Source: JAJPKK01 sp963787675
GTDB taxonomy: Bacteria > Pseudomonadota > Alphaproteobacteria > Rhizobiales > Xanthobacteraceae
Direction of reading: 5' to 3'
Assembly (NCBI GenBank): GCA_963787675.1
Contig: CAWBDV010000003.1
Span: 62,001 to 126,000, forward strand
Length of the DNA: 64,000 bases
Shown here: one piece after another, positions 52,904 to 62,176 of the stretch
Position numbering within the stretch: the stretch's first letter is position 1
Layout: every line of letters starts with the position of its first letter
Notes under the pieces: model-generated
What the model was told of the DNA's origin: nothing
What the model saw: only the letters and a program-made list of their open reading frames with translations
Databases searched by the model: none
Made by a program: the position numbers and the translations under genes

Positions 52904-53792
52904 TGAGTTCGCGAGCCAGCTGGAAGGCGTCGCGAAAATCGAAACTCACCGGCTTGGTCGCGGCGATCATCTTCTGAAACAGACCAAACTCGGTCTTGTA
53001 TTTGATGTTGCCGATGGCTAGAGGCCCGAGACCAAGCGTACCATGGGGCGTCATCTCGTCGCCGTTTGCACCCATCGCCATTCCTTCGACGCCGGTCGGC
53101 GGTACCGCATTCACGTCGGCGACGATCAGAAGCCGGCGCGCGGCTGCTAGCTGCGCGCGCGACAGGATCTGAACGCCAGCCCGGCCGGCGCACAACGCCA
53201 CTTCGGTGTTGTCGAGTATCTGCGATTTCTTGGCGTCATCGCTGCCATCGGCCGGATGCACCGCGACGTCGAAGCGCGATTTGATCTCACGCGCTTTGTC
53301 GCTCACGCGTTTGGCGCCGTCATAGCCCACCAGGCTCACTTCGGCGCCTTCGAGCGCAGCGATCACCCCGGCCGAATAGCCGACGACGCCGGTTGCGCCA
53401 AATACCGCGACCTTGAGCCCCTTTAGATCGCTTTTCTTTTTCTCCCTGAGCATTTTTTCGACGCAAGCGACCATCGCTGCAGCGGTCGTGAACGAGCCGG
53501 CGGGGTCAGCGAAGAACGAGATTCCGAACGGTGGGACGAGGGCCTTCTTCGCCGCCGCAAGCATGTCGAGGGCGGTGCTTGCGTCCTTGCCGCCAAAGAA
53601 CATCCCCGTCCTGACGCCGACTTTCGGCGGGCGCGAGAAAATCGCGTCCTGCACCAGGCCCGTGACTTCGTCGATCGTGACATCGGTATAAGTGAGCACC
53701 GCGTCATAACCCGCATCGACGGCCATGTTTACGTCGAACGGACTCATGTGCTTGAGAGGGGTCACCATGTGCAGGATGTGCTTGTCCGCCAT
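52896..53792 (-). CDS. mtdB: NAD(P)-dependent methylene-H4MPT dehydrogenase
   Basis: The 298-residue dehydrogenase oxidises methylene-H4MPT to methenyl-H4MPT. The N-terminus (ILHMVTPLKHMSPFDVNMA) and the dinucleotide loop GATGVVG at 132-138 are diagnostic. GGGAGG precedes the start. The gene lies 12 bp after the RFAP synthase gene on the minus strand and leads into mch. Confidence 0.95.
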   Translation of the reverse strand: MADKHILHMVTPLKHMSPFDVNMAVDAGYDAVLTYTDVTIDEVTGLVQDAIFSRPPKVGVRTGMFFGGKDASTALDMLAAAKKALVPPFGISFFADPAGSFTTAAAMVACVEKMLREKKKSDLKGLKVAVFGATGVVGYSAGVIAALEGAEVSLVGYDGAKRVSDKAREIKSRFDVAVHPADGSDDAKKSQILDNTEVALCAGRAGVQILSRAQLAAARRLLIVADVNAVPPTGVEGMAMGANGDEMTPHGTLGLGPLAIGNIKYKTEFGLFQKMIAATKPVSFDFRDAFQLARELNG

Positions 53793-53804
53793 CCGTCGCC
53801 TCCC

Positions 53805-54809
53805 TCAATTCTTTTGCTCCGCCACATCTGTCGCGGCGTGAACGCTGATCTGCGCGCCGCTATTGAGCCCCTTGCAGATGCGGATGTCTACTCCCCTGCA
53901 ATCCCGATGTCGTTGCGCGCTTTCGAAAAGAGCGATGGCCGCCTGTTCCGAGGGTGCAAACGCGTAGCCGGTCGGCCCCCAGGAACTCTGTCCGATTCCC
54001 AACGCTCCTTCGCGATCGAGAAGATCGAGAGCAGCGGCGACGTCATCGCTCGCAAACCGGCGACCACCCTGGGCCGGCGCGAAATAGTCGCCAATTCGGG
54101 CCTGCATCCCCTTGATCGCAGCGCCGAATGTCGGCAGGTCGCATTCGGCGACCGCCGGCAGAACCTGCATCAACACCAGCCGGCATAAGTGCCCCGCATC
54201 GGCCGCCGAGATAGGCGGCAGATGGGCGAAAGCTGCCAACTCGTCATCCCCATGCACACCCTGCCGATGAGTATCGAGAACGACCAGCACTCGCCAATTC
54301 TCTGGAAACAACATGTGGCTGATGATGGGCGCTGGCCCCGCGGCTGATCCCCGTCCACCATCGACGACGAGACCGCCGCGATCGAACAAACCGATGCCGA
54401 TCCCTGAGCGCGCACCACGACCAAGCCGTGATGCGTCTCCGGCGACATCGAGCGGCATTCCGTGAAGTCGGCGTATTCCCGCGGCGACGGCCAGCGCGAA
54501 CTGTGTTCCTGAGCCAAGTCCTGCGTGGCTTGGAACGACCTCCTCGACCCGCAGATCGTATTCAGTGTCCGCGCCAATGAATTGCCGCATCGTCGCGGCG
54601 TAGCGGAGCGCGCGCTCGCGCTCCGGCCCGCTCGCTTGCATGCGCTGCGCGCGGCAAATCGATATGCGGGTTCCGAGATCGCTGATTGCAAGGCCGATAC
54701 TGCCGAAGCGGCGCCCGAGTTCGCCGTTGAGGTCAAGAAATCCGAGATGCAACCGCGCCGGAACTTTGACCGTCACCGCGGCTGCCGTTGCGGTCGTCGC
54801 GCCGCTCAA
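53805..54809 (-). CDS. Beta-ribofuranosylaminobenzene 5'-phosphate synthase-like protein (GHMP fold)
   Basis: The protein has the GHMP-type motif PSHAGLGSGTQFALAVA and the family segments VKVPARLHLGFLDLNG and SSWGPTGYAF of beta-RFAP synthase, the first committed enzyme of H4MPT synthesis (PRPP plus 4-aminobenzoate). The frame opens at 54926, but that region overlaps the divergent pcd gene and promoter. A TTG at 54809, 8 bp after GGGAG, gives a normal 334 residues. This start is an inference. Confidence 0.85.
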   Translation of the reverse strand: MSGATTATAAAVTVKVPARLHLGFLDLNGELGRRFGSIGLAISDLGTRISICRAQRMQASGPERERALRYAATMRQFIGADTEYDLRVEEVVPSHAGLGSGTQFALAVAAGIRRLHGMPLDVAGDASRLGRGARSGIGIGLFDRGGLVVDGGRGSAAGPAPIISHMLFPENWRVLVVLDTHRQGVHGDDELAAFAHLPPISAADAGHLCRLVLMQVLPAVAECDLPTFGAAIKGMQARIGDYFAPAQGGRRFASDDVAAALDLLDREGALGIGQSSWGPTGYAFAPSEQAAIALFESAQRHRDCRGVDIRICKGLNSGAQISVHAATDVAEQKN

Positions 54810-54925
54810 TACATGTCTCCCGAAAACGCGGGTTGTCGAAACGAAATACCCGACTAGACTGCCGCACCTTAAATTGGACCGCAGTCGGACGGCAATTGAT
54901 AAAGTCCCAACACGAGGTGGACGCA

Positions 54926-55306
54926 ATGGCCACGGTCAAGGAACGCACTTATTCGGACGAGGAGGTCGCGGCGCGTCTCAAGCAGGAGCTGCCGCATTGG
55001 TATCTCGAAGGTGGTTGGATTCGCCGCAAGTATCGCACCCACGGTTGGAAGGGCACGCTGATGGTAATCAATGCGGTCGGCCACCTCGCCGAGGCCGCAT
55101 GGCATCATCCGGACATCACTGCGTCCTATGCATGGGTGGAGGTTCGTCTTCAGAACCATGCCGCCAAGGGCATTACCGACAAGGATTTCGAACTCGCGAA
55201 GAAGATCGAGGACGTGGTCCATTGGCGTCCCAGCAAGGTGGGCGGCGCGCTTGAGGGCACGCCGGAGACGGACCAGCGTTTCGCTTACATCAAGTACGAT
55301 TCCTGA
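54926..55306 (+). CDS. Pterin-4a-carbinolamine dehydratase-like protein
   Basis: The 126-residue protein has the PCD/DCoH core with the conserved HHPD-type motif (AAWHHPDITASYAWVEVRLQNHAAKGIT). It dehydrates pterin carbinolamines. Such genes recur in H4MPT clusters, suggesting a role in pterin cofactor handling rather than phenylalanine metabolism. The ATG at 54926 is used. It is divergent from the RFAP synthase gene and leads into fhcB. Confidence 0.87.
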   Translation: MATVKERTYSDEEVAARLKQELPHWYLEGGWIRRKYRTHGWKGTLMVINAVGHLAEAAWHHPDITASYAWVEVRLQNHAAKGITDKDFELAKKIEDVVHWRPSKVGGALEGTPETDQRFAYIKYDS

Positions 55307-55351
55307 AAACACGCTGCGCTCCACTCGCCGCCGTGCGCTGGAGGGCCGGCA

Positions 55352-56452
55352 ATGGGTAACGCCTGGATCGACGGCAAGGCCGCAACGGTTCGCGAAGCGG
55401 CGGTCGAGGCTGCTCGCATGCTGGCGGCCAGCCGTTTTCCCTTGATCGCAGGTCTCGGCACCGATGTTGCTGGCGTTCGCGCCGCGGTCGCGCTCGCCGA
55501 GCGGTTGGGTGCGGCGATCGATCACATGCATTCGGCGGTGCTGTTCAAGGATCTCGATGTGATGCGCGACGCCGGGATGATGATCACGACCTCGAACGAA
55601 GCGAGGATGCGAGGGGAACTTCTGCTGCTCGTTGGCGGCAGCGTCATGGCGGCGTGGCCCGAATTGCGGCAGCGTCTCATCGACGCACCGCTTGCACCCG
55701 AGGCCGGTGGCGCAAGCCGCCGCGTGATCTGGCTTTGTCCAGGTCGCGGCGAACAGGCGCGCGAGACCATCCCTAACGTCGAGACGATCGGCCATGATCC
55801 GGCGGAGCTGCCGGTGGTGCTGGCAGCGCTGCGCGCGCGTGTCGCCGGACGGCCCGTCGGCAAAACGCGTCTGCCTGCCAAGGTGATTGATGCGCTCGCC
55901 GCCGATCTTCAGACAGCTCGCTTCGGCGTAGCGGTGTGGGCGGCAGCTGAACTCGACGAACTCGCCATCGAAATGCTGTGCGGCCTCATCAAGGATCTCA
56001 ACGCCAAGACGCGCTTTACCGGTTTGCCCCTGCACGCCGGAGACAACGCGCCGGGCGCCTTGCAGGCATGCGGCTGGCTGACGGGATTTCCCATGCGCAC
56101 AGGCTTTGGCCGACGGCGGCCGGAGCACGATCCGTGGCGCTTCGATGCCGATCGTCTGGTGGAGGCTGGCGAAGTCGATTGTGCGCTATGGATATCGGCC
56201 TATCGCGCGACGGCGCCGTCATGGCGGCGCGATATCCCAATGATCGCGCTGACTACGGCATCAACGCGATTTCCCCGGCCGCCACGCGTACACATCGAAG
56301 TTGGCCAACCCGGGACAGATCACGACGCGGTCGCTTATTCCGCGGCGGTGGCCACGCTTGTGGTGGAGACCGCGACGAAACCGAGCGAAACTGAGACGGT
56401 TGCTCACGTCATTTCCGCAATCGGAGAAGCCTTAGCGCCGACGGGAGGTTAG
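55352..56452 (+). CDS. fhcB: Formyltransferase/hydrolase complex subunit B
   Basis: The 366-residue protein resembles the B subunit of formylmethanofuran dehydrogenase but lacks the N-terminal iron-sulfur and metal-pterin cysteines (no CPFC), as is normal in the bacterial Fhc complex, where it is structural. It lies 45 bp after pcd and 1 bp before fhcA. Confidence 0.92.
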   Translation: MGNAWIDGKAATVREAAVEAARMLAASRFPLIAGLGTDVAGVRAAVALAERLGAAIDHMHSAVLFKDLDVMRDAGMMITTSNEARMRGELLLLVGGSVMAAWPELRQRLIDAPLAPEAGGASRRVIWLCPGRGEQARETIPNVETIGHDPAELPVVLAALRARVAGRPVGKTRLPAKVIDALAADLQTARFGVAVWAAAELDELAIEMLCGLIKDLNAKTRFTGLPLHAGDNAPGALQACGWLTGFPMRTGFGRRRPEHDPWRFDADRLVEAGEVDCALWISAYRATAPSWRRDIPMIALTTASTRFPRPPRVHIEVGQPGTDHDAVAYSAAVATLVVETATKPSETETVAHVISAIGEALAPTGG

Positions 56453-56453
56453 C

Positions 56454-58082
56454 ATGTTGACGCGCCTCGCCGGGGGACGCGTGATCGATCCGGCCCACGG
56501 ACGGGACGGCGTCGGCGACGTTTGGATACGCGACGGGCGGATTGTCGAGTCGCCGCCGGTCGGCGCTCGCGCCGATGCGACCCACGACGTATCCGGCAAG
56601 ATCGTCATGGCCGGCGGCATCGACATCCACTCGCATATCGCCGGCGTCAACGTGAATACGGCGCGCCTTCTGCTGCCCGAGCTGCGCGGGTTGCCCGATG
56701 ATGAGCATCCGATCGCCGATGTCGGCATCTCAACGGTCGCGACCGGATGCCTCTACGCCAAGATGGGCTTCACCACGGTGGTCGAGCCGGCAGTGCCGCC
56801 GCACTATGCGTTGCAGGCTCATCTCGAACTCGCCGACACGCCGATCATCGACAAGGCGATCCTCGCGGTCCTCGGCAATGATGATTTTCTGCTCGGCCTG
56901 ATGCGCAAGGGCGAGAGCGCCGACGCCGTGCGCGACTACGTTGCTTGGACGCTCTCGACCTCGCGCGCGCTCGGCCTCAAGGTGATCAATGCCGGCGGCG
57001 CAGCGGCTTTCAAGTCCAACGTGCGGCAATTCTCGCTCGATGATGTGGTGCCATTCTATGGCGTGTCATCGCGCCAGATCGTGAAAACCTTGCAGCACGC
57101 CGTGCATGACCTCGGCGTGCCGCATCCCTTGCATGTTCATTGCAACAATCTCGGTCTCGCCGGCAGCGACGAGACTGCGCTTGCGACGATCAGGGCGGCG
57201 GAGGGGCTGCCACTTCATCTCGCGCATCTGCAGTTTTATGGCTACGGCAAAGAAGGAGCGAAGGGCTTTTCGTCAGGCGCCGCGCGTATTGCAGAGGCAG
57301 TGAACGGGGCGAAGAGCGTGACCATCGATGTCGGACAGGTCATGTTCGGGCAGACGGTCACGGTGTCCCTGGACGTGCTGCGACAGTTCAACGCCCGCGG
57401 TCAGGCACGGCCGAAGAAATGGGTGATTTTCGATGGCGATGCCAATGGCGGGGGGATCGTGCCTTACAACTACCGCGCCAACGATTTCTACAATGCCATC
57501 CAATGGGCCGTCGGGCTCGAGCTGTTCCTGTTGATCGACGATCCCTGGCGCGTCTTCTTCACGACCGATCACCCGAACGGCGCCCCGTTCACGACCTATC
57601 CGGATATCCTCGCGTTGCTGATGGACAAAAAGCTGCGCGCCGAATGGATGGCGAAGCTTCCGGCAGACGCAATGGCACTCACAACGCTGCCGTCGATCAC
57701 ACGCGAATACACGCTGGTCGAGATCGCGACGATGACACGTGCGGCGCCCGCGCGGTTACTTGGGTTGCGCGATCGCGGCCACCTGGGTGCCGGCGCCGTT
57801 GCGGACGTCGCTGTTTATTCCGAGGGTCCCGATAAAGCTGCGATGTTCCGCAACGCGGCGCTGGTCTTCAAGGATGGCGAACTCGTGGTCCGCGATGGCG
57901 CCGTGACCCATTATCGCTGGGGACGCGCGCTCACCGTCCGGCCTGAGCATGATCGCGCCATCGATCACCGCATGCGCGATTATTACGACAGCCGCTACGG
58001 ACTCTCGCCGGATTTCGCCGCGGTGCCGGAAGCTGCGATTCCGAGGCCCTATCCATTCGAGCGTGTGCCATGCGCCACATAG
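56454..58082 (+). CDS. fhcA: Formyltransferase/hydrolase complex subunit A
   Basis: The 542-residue amidohydrolase-fold protein has metal-binding His59 and His61 in GIDIHSHIAG. It also has the downstream HVHCNNLG and HLAHLQFYGYG histidines and FFTTDHPNG. It hydrolyses formyl-methylofuran to formate. It overlaps fhcD by 13 bp. Confidence 0.95.
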   Translation: MLTRLAGGRVIDPAHGRDGVGDVWIRDGRIVESPPVGARADATHDVSGKIVMAGGIDIHSHIAGVNVNTARLLLPELRGLPDDEHPIADVGISTVATGCLYAKMGFTTVVEPAVPPHYALQAHLELADTPIIDKAILAVLGNDDFLLGLMRKGESADAVRDYVAWTLSTSRALGLKVINAGGAAAFKSNVRQFSLDDVVPFYGVSSRQIVKTLQHAVHDLGVPHPLHVHCNNLGLAGSDETALATIRAAEGLPLHLAHLQFYGYGKEGAKGFSSGAARIAEAVNGAKSVTIDVGQVMFGQTVTVSLDVLRQFNARGQARPKKWVIFDGDANGGGIVPYNYRANDFYNAIQWAVGLELFLLIDDPWRVFFTTDHPNGAPFTTYPDILALLMDKKLRAEWMAKLPADAMALTTLPSITREYTLVEIATMTRAAPARLLGLRDRGHLGAGAVADVAVYSEGPDKAAMFRNAALVFKDGELVVRDGAVTHYRWGRALTVRPEHDRAIDHRMRDYYDSRYGLSPDFAAVPEAAIPRPYPFERVPCAT

Positions 58083-58978
58083 TCGTCAAAGGTATCCGCA
58101 TCGACGACACCTTCGCGGAAGCCTTCGGCATGCGCGCTACGGGCCTTATCATCACCGCTGACAGCGTGCGATGGGCGCAGCAGGCCGCGACCACGATGAT
58201 TGGTTACGGCACGTCAGTGATCGGCTGCGGTTGCGAAGCTGGAGTTGACCAAGAATTGGGTTCGGACGAGACGCCCGATGGGCGACCGGGCGTGCGGGTG
58301 CTGCTGTTTGCCGTCTCCACTGGCGAACTGCAGAAGCAATTGCAGGGACGGGTCGGCCAATGCGTGCTGACGAGCCCCGGCTCGGCCTGTTACGCCGGCC
58401 TCGACGGCGAGGAGCGGCTCAAGCTCGGCGATGCGCTGCGCTATTTCGGCGACGGCTGGCAGGTTTCGAAACGGCTCGGCAACAAGCACTATTGGCGCGT
58501 CCCGGTGATGGACGGCGAGTTCGTCTGCGAAGCGACGACAGGATTGACCAAGGCTGGCGTTGGTGGCGGCAACCTCATCATCATGGGTGAAAGCGCACGC
58601 CAAACGTTGGCGGCCGCCGAGGTAGCGGTGAAGGCGATTGACGATGTGCCGGATGCCATCATGCCGTTCCCCGGCGGCATTGCGCGGTCGGGATCGAAAG
58701 TCGGTGCCAAGTACAAGTCGATGCGGGCATCGACCAACGACGCTTACTGTCCCACGCTCCGCGGTCCTGTCGCGAGCGCGCTCGATCCTGACATCCGGTC
58801 CGTGCTGGAGATTGTCATTGACGGGCTCACGCCTGAGGCAGTCGCGGAGGCCACGCGAGCAGCTCTGAAAGCGATCATCAAACTTGGTCCCAAACGAGGC
58901 GCGGTGCGGGTGGGCGCCGGCAACTATGGGGGCAAGCTCGGACCGCACCATTTCCATCTCAAGGATTTGCTGCCGTGA
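58070..58978 (+). CDS. fhcD: Formylmethanofuran:H4MPT formyltransferase subunit
   Basis: The 302-residue Ftr protein moves the formyl group from H4MPT to methylofuran. The N-terminal IRIDDTFAEAFGMRATGLIITA and the C-terminal RVGAGNYGGKLGPHHFHL segments are diagnostic. It overlaps fhcA by 13 bp and fhcC by 4 bp. Confidence 0.96.
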   Translation: MRHIVVKGIRIDDTFAEAFGMRATGLIITADSVRWAQQAATTMIGYGTSVIGCGCEAGVDQELGSDETPDGRPGVRVLLFAVSTGELQKQLQGRVGQCVLTSPGSACYAGLDGEERLKLGDALRYFGDGWQVSKRLGNKHYWRVPVMDGEFVCEATTGLTKAGVGGGNLIIMGESARQTLAAAEVAVKAIDDVPDAIMPFPGGIARSGSKVGAKYKSMRASTNDAYCPTLRGPVASALDPDIRSVLEIVIDGLTPEAVAEATRAALKAIIKLGPKRGAVRVGAGNYGGKLGPHHFHLKDLLP

Positions 58979-59787
58979 AGCCGCTCGTGTTGAGCTTGCG
59001 CAGCGAACCCGATCAGCGGCTCGATCTGTCGCCGCTCGTGCCTCATCTGCTCGCGGGAAAGTCGGCGGCAGAACTGGAAAGGATCGCGCTGTACACGACC
59101 CGACACCAGGTCACCGTCGGCGATGTTTTTCGCGTCCGCATGGGGGATCACGCGAGCGTGCGCATCGAAGGAGGCTCTGGTCGTTTCGACAACGTTGGGC
59201 AGGGCATGAAGGACGGCGACGTCGTTGTCGAAGGCGATGTGGGGAGCAGGACCGCTCGCCTCATGAGCGGCGGCCGGCTGACGGTGAAAGGAAACGCCGG
59301 ACCTTGGGCCGGCTCCGGCATGAGCGGTGGGCATGTTGATATTGCGGGCAGGGCTGGCGATCGCCTCGGCGGCCCGCTTCCCGGCGAAATGGCAGGAATG
59401 CGCGGCGGGGTTATCGTCGTGCGCGGCGACGTCGGCGAGCGTGTCGGCGACCGGCTTCGGCGCGGCACCATCATCGTTGAGGGGAAAAGCGGACATTATG
59501 CCGGCAGCCGCATGATTGCGGGGACGCTGATCCTGCGCGGCGCGACCGGCACGTTGCCGGGCTACCTGATGCGGCGCGGCACCATCGTGCTGGGTCGGCC
59601 GTGCGACATGATGTCGCCCACGTTCATCGACTGCGGGCTGCACGATCTCGTGGCCACGCGATTGCTGGCGAAATTCGTCAAGGCTTACAGTACGCGGGCG
59701 GCCTCACTGCTGCGCGGTTCGTTGCAGCGTCTGTCAGGCGACATGGCCGTGCTCGGCAAGGGCGAAATCTTGTGTGCGCCGGATTGA
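58975..59787 (+). CDS. fhcC: Formyltransferase/hydrolase complex subunit C
   Basis: The 270-residue protein is a right-handed beta-helix with repeated G-x-x-G turns (GGRLTVKGNAGPWAGSGMSG; GTIIVEGKSGHYAGSRMIAG), as in FwdC/glutamate synthase alpha C-terminal domains. It completes fhcBADC and overlaps fhcD by 4 bp. Confidence 0.94.
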   Translation: MKPLVLSLRSEPDQRLDLSPLVPHLLAGKSAAELERIALYTTRHQVTVGDVFRVRMGDHASVRIEGGSGRFDNVGQGMKDGDVVVEGDVGSRTARLMSGGRLTVKGNAGPWAGSGMSGGHVDIAGRAGDRLGGPLPGEMAGMRGGVIVVRGDVGERVGDRLRRGTIIVEGKSGHYAGSRMIAGTLILRGATGTLPGYLMRRGTIVLGRPCDMMSPTFIDCGLHDLVATRLLAKFVKAYSTRAASLLRGSLQRLSGDMAVLGKGEILCAPD

Positions 59788-59850
59788 AACCGCGGGCCGG
59801 CCTCATCGGTACATGGAAGTCGGCATAACGGAGATGCGCGAGGTTCGGCC

Positions 59851-60063
59851 ATGGGCCTGATGGAACTGGTGATCATTGTCTGTGCCGTCGCCGAGCCCAA
59901 CGCCTGTGAAGAGCAGCGCCTGAAATTCTTTTCCAACGGGTCGCTAAACCAGTGCGCCATGACGGCACCGCCCTATATCGCCCAATGGATCGGCGAGCAT
60001 CCAAAGTGGCAGGCGGTGCGCTGGCATTGCGAATATCCGGGAAAGGGCGGCAAGGCCGCTTGA
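59851..60063 (+). CDS. Conserved small hypothetical protein
   Basis: The 70-residue cytoplasmic protein (MELVIIVCAVAEPNACEE from the second Met) has four Cys and a conserved end, AQWIGEHPKWQAVRWHCEYPG. Similar short proteins are common in alphaproteobacteria and have no known function. The start may be 59851 or 59860. Its TGA overlaps the next ATG (TGATG). Confidence 0.72.
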   Translation: MGLMELVIIVCAVAEPNACEEQRLKFFSNGSLNQCAMTAPPYIAQWIGEHPKWQAVRWHCEYPGKGGKAA

Positions 60064-60920
60064 TGCGCGCTGAGCTGCGCCGGAAGCGAGATGCTTTTCT
60101 GGGGCGCATTGGGACGCGCCCTCTCGTCATGGGCATTTTGAACGTAACGCCGGACTCGTTTTCGGACGGCGGCCACTTCCAAACCGTCGAAACCGCGATC
60201 GCGCGCGCCAAATGCGTGGCCGCCGATGGTTGTGACATCATCGATGTTGGCGGTGAGTCGACAAGGCCTGGCGCCGCTCCGGTGACTGCCAAGGAGGAGC
60301 TTGCACGGGTCGCGCCGGTGCTGGAGGCGCTTGCAAGCACGCTCGACGTGGCGCTTTCGGTCGATACGTCCAAAGCCGAAGTCGCGGCGAGGGCCACCGA
60401 CATCGGGGCAGTCCTGATTAATGACGTCTGGGGCCTGCAAAAGGATTTAGGGATGGCCGACGTTGTGGCCGACGCTGGGGCGGCCATCGTCATCATGCAC
60501 AATCGGCTGGAGAAAGATGAGGCGATCGATATTATCGCCGACATGCGCCGTTTCTTCGATCGTTCACTCGCGATCGCGGCCCAAGCTGGCATTCCAAAAG
60601 AGCGGATCATCCTCGACCCGGGGATCGGGTTCGCCAAGACCTCGCGCCAGAACCGCGATGCGATCGTTCGCCTCGATAAACTCAAGGACTACGGCTTGCC
60701 GATTCTAGTCGGCGTCTCGCGCAAGGGGTTTCTCGGCAGCATTACCGAAGGCGAAGAAAGCTCCGTTGCCGGCACGATCGCGGCAAATCTCGCTGCGGCG
60801 GCGTACGGCGCGTCGATCTTCCGGGTGCACGACGTTGCCGAGAACACTGCCGCTCTCAAGGTATTCGATGCCATTCGCACTGGCAGAGCCATATCCGGAT
60901 CGTGGCCGGGTGCATGCTGA
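60063..60920 (+). CDS. Dihydropteroate synthase-like protein
   Basis: The 285-residue TIM barrel has the DHPS hallmarks ILNVTPDSFSDGG, DVGGESTRPGA, LINDVWG, DPGIGFAKT and VGVSRKGFLG. It could serve folate synthesis or, given its place after fhc, the pterin branch of H4MPT synthesis. A paralogue elsewhere would settle which. It overlaps the preceding small gene by 1 bp. Confidence 0.88.
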   Translation: MRAELRRKRDAFLGRIGTRPLVMGILNVTPDSFSDGGHFQTVETAIARAKCVAADGCDIIDVGGESTRPGAAPVTAKEELARVAPVLEALASTLDVALSVDTSKAEVAARATDIGAVLINDVWGLQKDLGMADVVADAGAAIVIMHNRLEKDEAIDIIADMRRFFDRSLAIAAQAGIPKERIILDPGIGFAKTSRQNRDAIVRLDKLKDYGLPILVGVSRKGFLGSITEGEESSVAGTIAANLAAAAYGASIFRVHDVAENTAALKVFDAIRTGRAISGSWPGAC

Positions 60921-60959
60921 CCGGCCGCAACGTGAGGGCGGTGACCAAGGATGGTTCCG

Positions 60960-61628
60960 TCACCTGATCTGCGCGAGGAGCGACGCGACGGTTGTCGGCA
61001 GTTCGTTCATCGACCCAATAACGATGTTGGCGCCGGCCGCCGCGAGTTCGACCGCAAGCTCCGCATCTCGGTGGCTGGCACCTGTGAAACCGATCGCAGT
61101 CATGCCCGCGGACTTCGCTGCCGCGATGCCGAGAACTGTGTCCTCGATCACGATGGAGCGTGACGGTGTCTCGCCCATGCTGCGCGCGGCGAGAAGGAAA
61201 AGGTCCGGCGCGGGTTTGCCGTTCGCCACTTCCACCGCACTAAATACATGCTGGCCGAAGAGCGGTGCGAGCCCAGTCACCTCAAGGGACAGCATCAGCC
61301 GGGCTGGCTCCGACGAAGAGGCGACGCACCGCGGGTAGGGCAGCGCGGCGACGGCGGCCGCAGCCCCCGCGACCGGCTTCATCTCGCGCCGGAATTTCTC
61401 CAACAATCGTCGGCTGGCATCCGCACTTGCGGCTGGCGGTATCGGGCGGCCCAGCACCTGCTCGGCCCGGTAAAGGACGTCGTCGATGCGCAGTCCGCTG
61501 AACAGCCGAATCGACTGCTCGGTCGTCATCGGATGGCCGAGCACAGTCATCATCTCGGCCATCGCGGCGTTGGCGAGGGGCTCGGAATCGACGAGCACGC
61601 CATCGCAATCGTAGATCAACAATGCCAT
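60960..61628 (-). CDS. HAD superfamily phosphatase
   Basis: The 222-residue HAD hydrolase has the nucleophile motif DCDGVLVD (Asp7, Asp9), SSS for motif II, Lys in GKPAPDL and IEDTVLG for motif IV. It resembles phosphoglycolate/beta-phosphoglucomutase-like phosphatases. It converges with the DHPS gene. Substrate unknown. Confidence 0.87.
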   Translation of the reverse strand: MALLIYDCDGVLVDSEPLANAAMAEMMTVLGHPMTTEQSIRLFSGLRIDDVLYRAEQVLGRPIPPAASADASRRLLEKFRREMKPVAGAAAAVAALPYPRCVASSSEPARLMLSLEVTGLAPLFGQHVFSAVEVANGKPAPDLFLLAARSMGETPSRSIVIEDTVLGIAAAKSAGMTAIGFTGASHRDAELAVELAAAGANIVIGSMNELPTTVASLLAQIR

Positions 61629-61801
61629 GGCTATCGTTGCGCCAGCGGAATCATCTGCGGTCCAAACGCCTTCGTGCCAAAGATCTTGGAGAAAGGCCGT
61701 GGACGGACGCGCGCATCAATCGCACTTGAGGATAGGATTGGGAAGATTATGTTTGTTGCCGGTCGAAGTCGATCCGTTAAAGCGAGTTGCGAGCGATAGC
61801 A

Positions 61802-62170
61802 ATGTCGATACTTCGTTGGTTACCCTCGCTGGGTGCGCTGAGGTCAGTCGCTACAACGTTGGTTGCTGCAACTACGACAGCTGCCGCTGCGGATCTTAAC
61901 GACTATCCGACCGTTGCACGCAGCGACTATGTGTTCGCGTGCATGAAGTCGAACGGCGAAACGCGCCAGGCACTCGAGCAATGCTCGTGCTCGATCGACG
62001 TCATCGCGTCGATCATCCCCTATGATCGATACGTCACGGCCGAGACCGTCATGAGCATGGCACAGGTGCCGGGCAATCTCGGCGCGATGTTCCGCACGCC
62101 GGAGCAGGCAAAATCCGCCGTCAACGACCTGCGGCGCGCGCAGGCCGAGGCGGAAGTCCGCTGCTTCTGA
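61802..62170 (+). CDS. Small secreted protein near quinoprotein-related genes
   Basis: The 122-residue product has a signal peptide (to about residue 34, TTTAAAA) and a mature part with Cys residues in VFACMKS, EQCSCS and the C-terminal RCF. I do not recognise a family by name. It converges on the SoxYZ-like gene with a 6-bp gap. A role with the PQQ-dehydrogenase relay is possible only by location. Confidence 0.65.
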   Translation: MSILRWLPSLGALRSVATTLVAATTTAAAADLNDYPTVARSDYVFACMKSNGETRQALEQCSCSIDVIASIIPYDRYVTAETVMSMAQVPGNLGAMFRTPEQAKSAVNDLRRAQAEAEVRCF

Positions 62171-62176
62171 CGCTCG

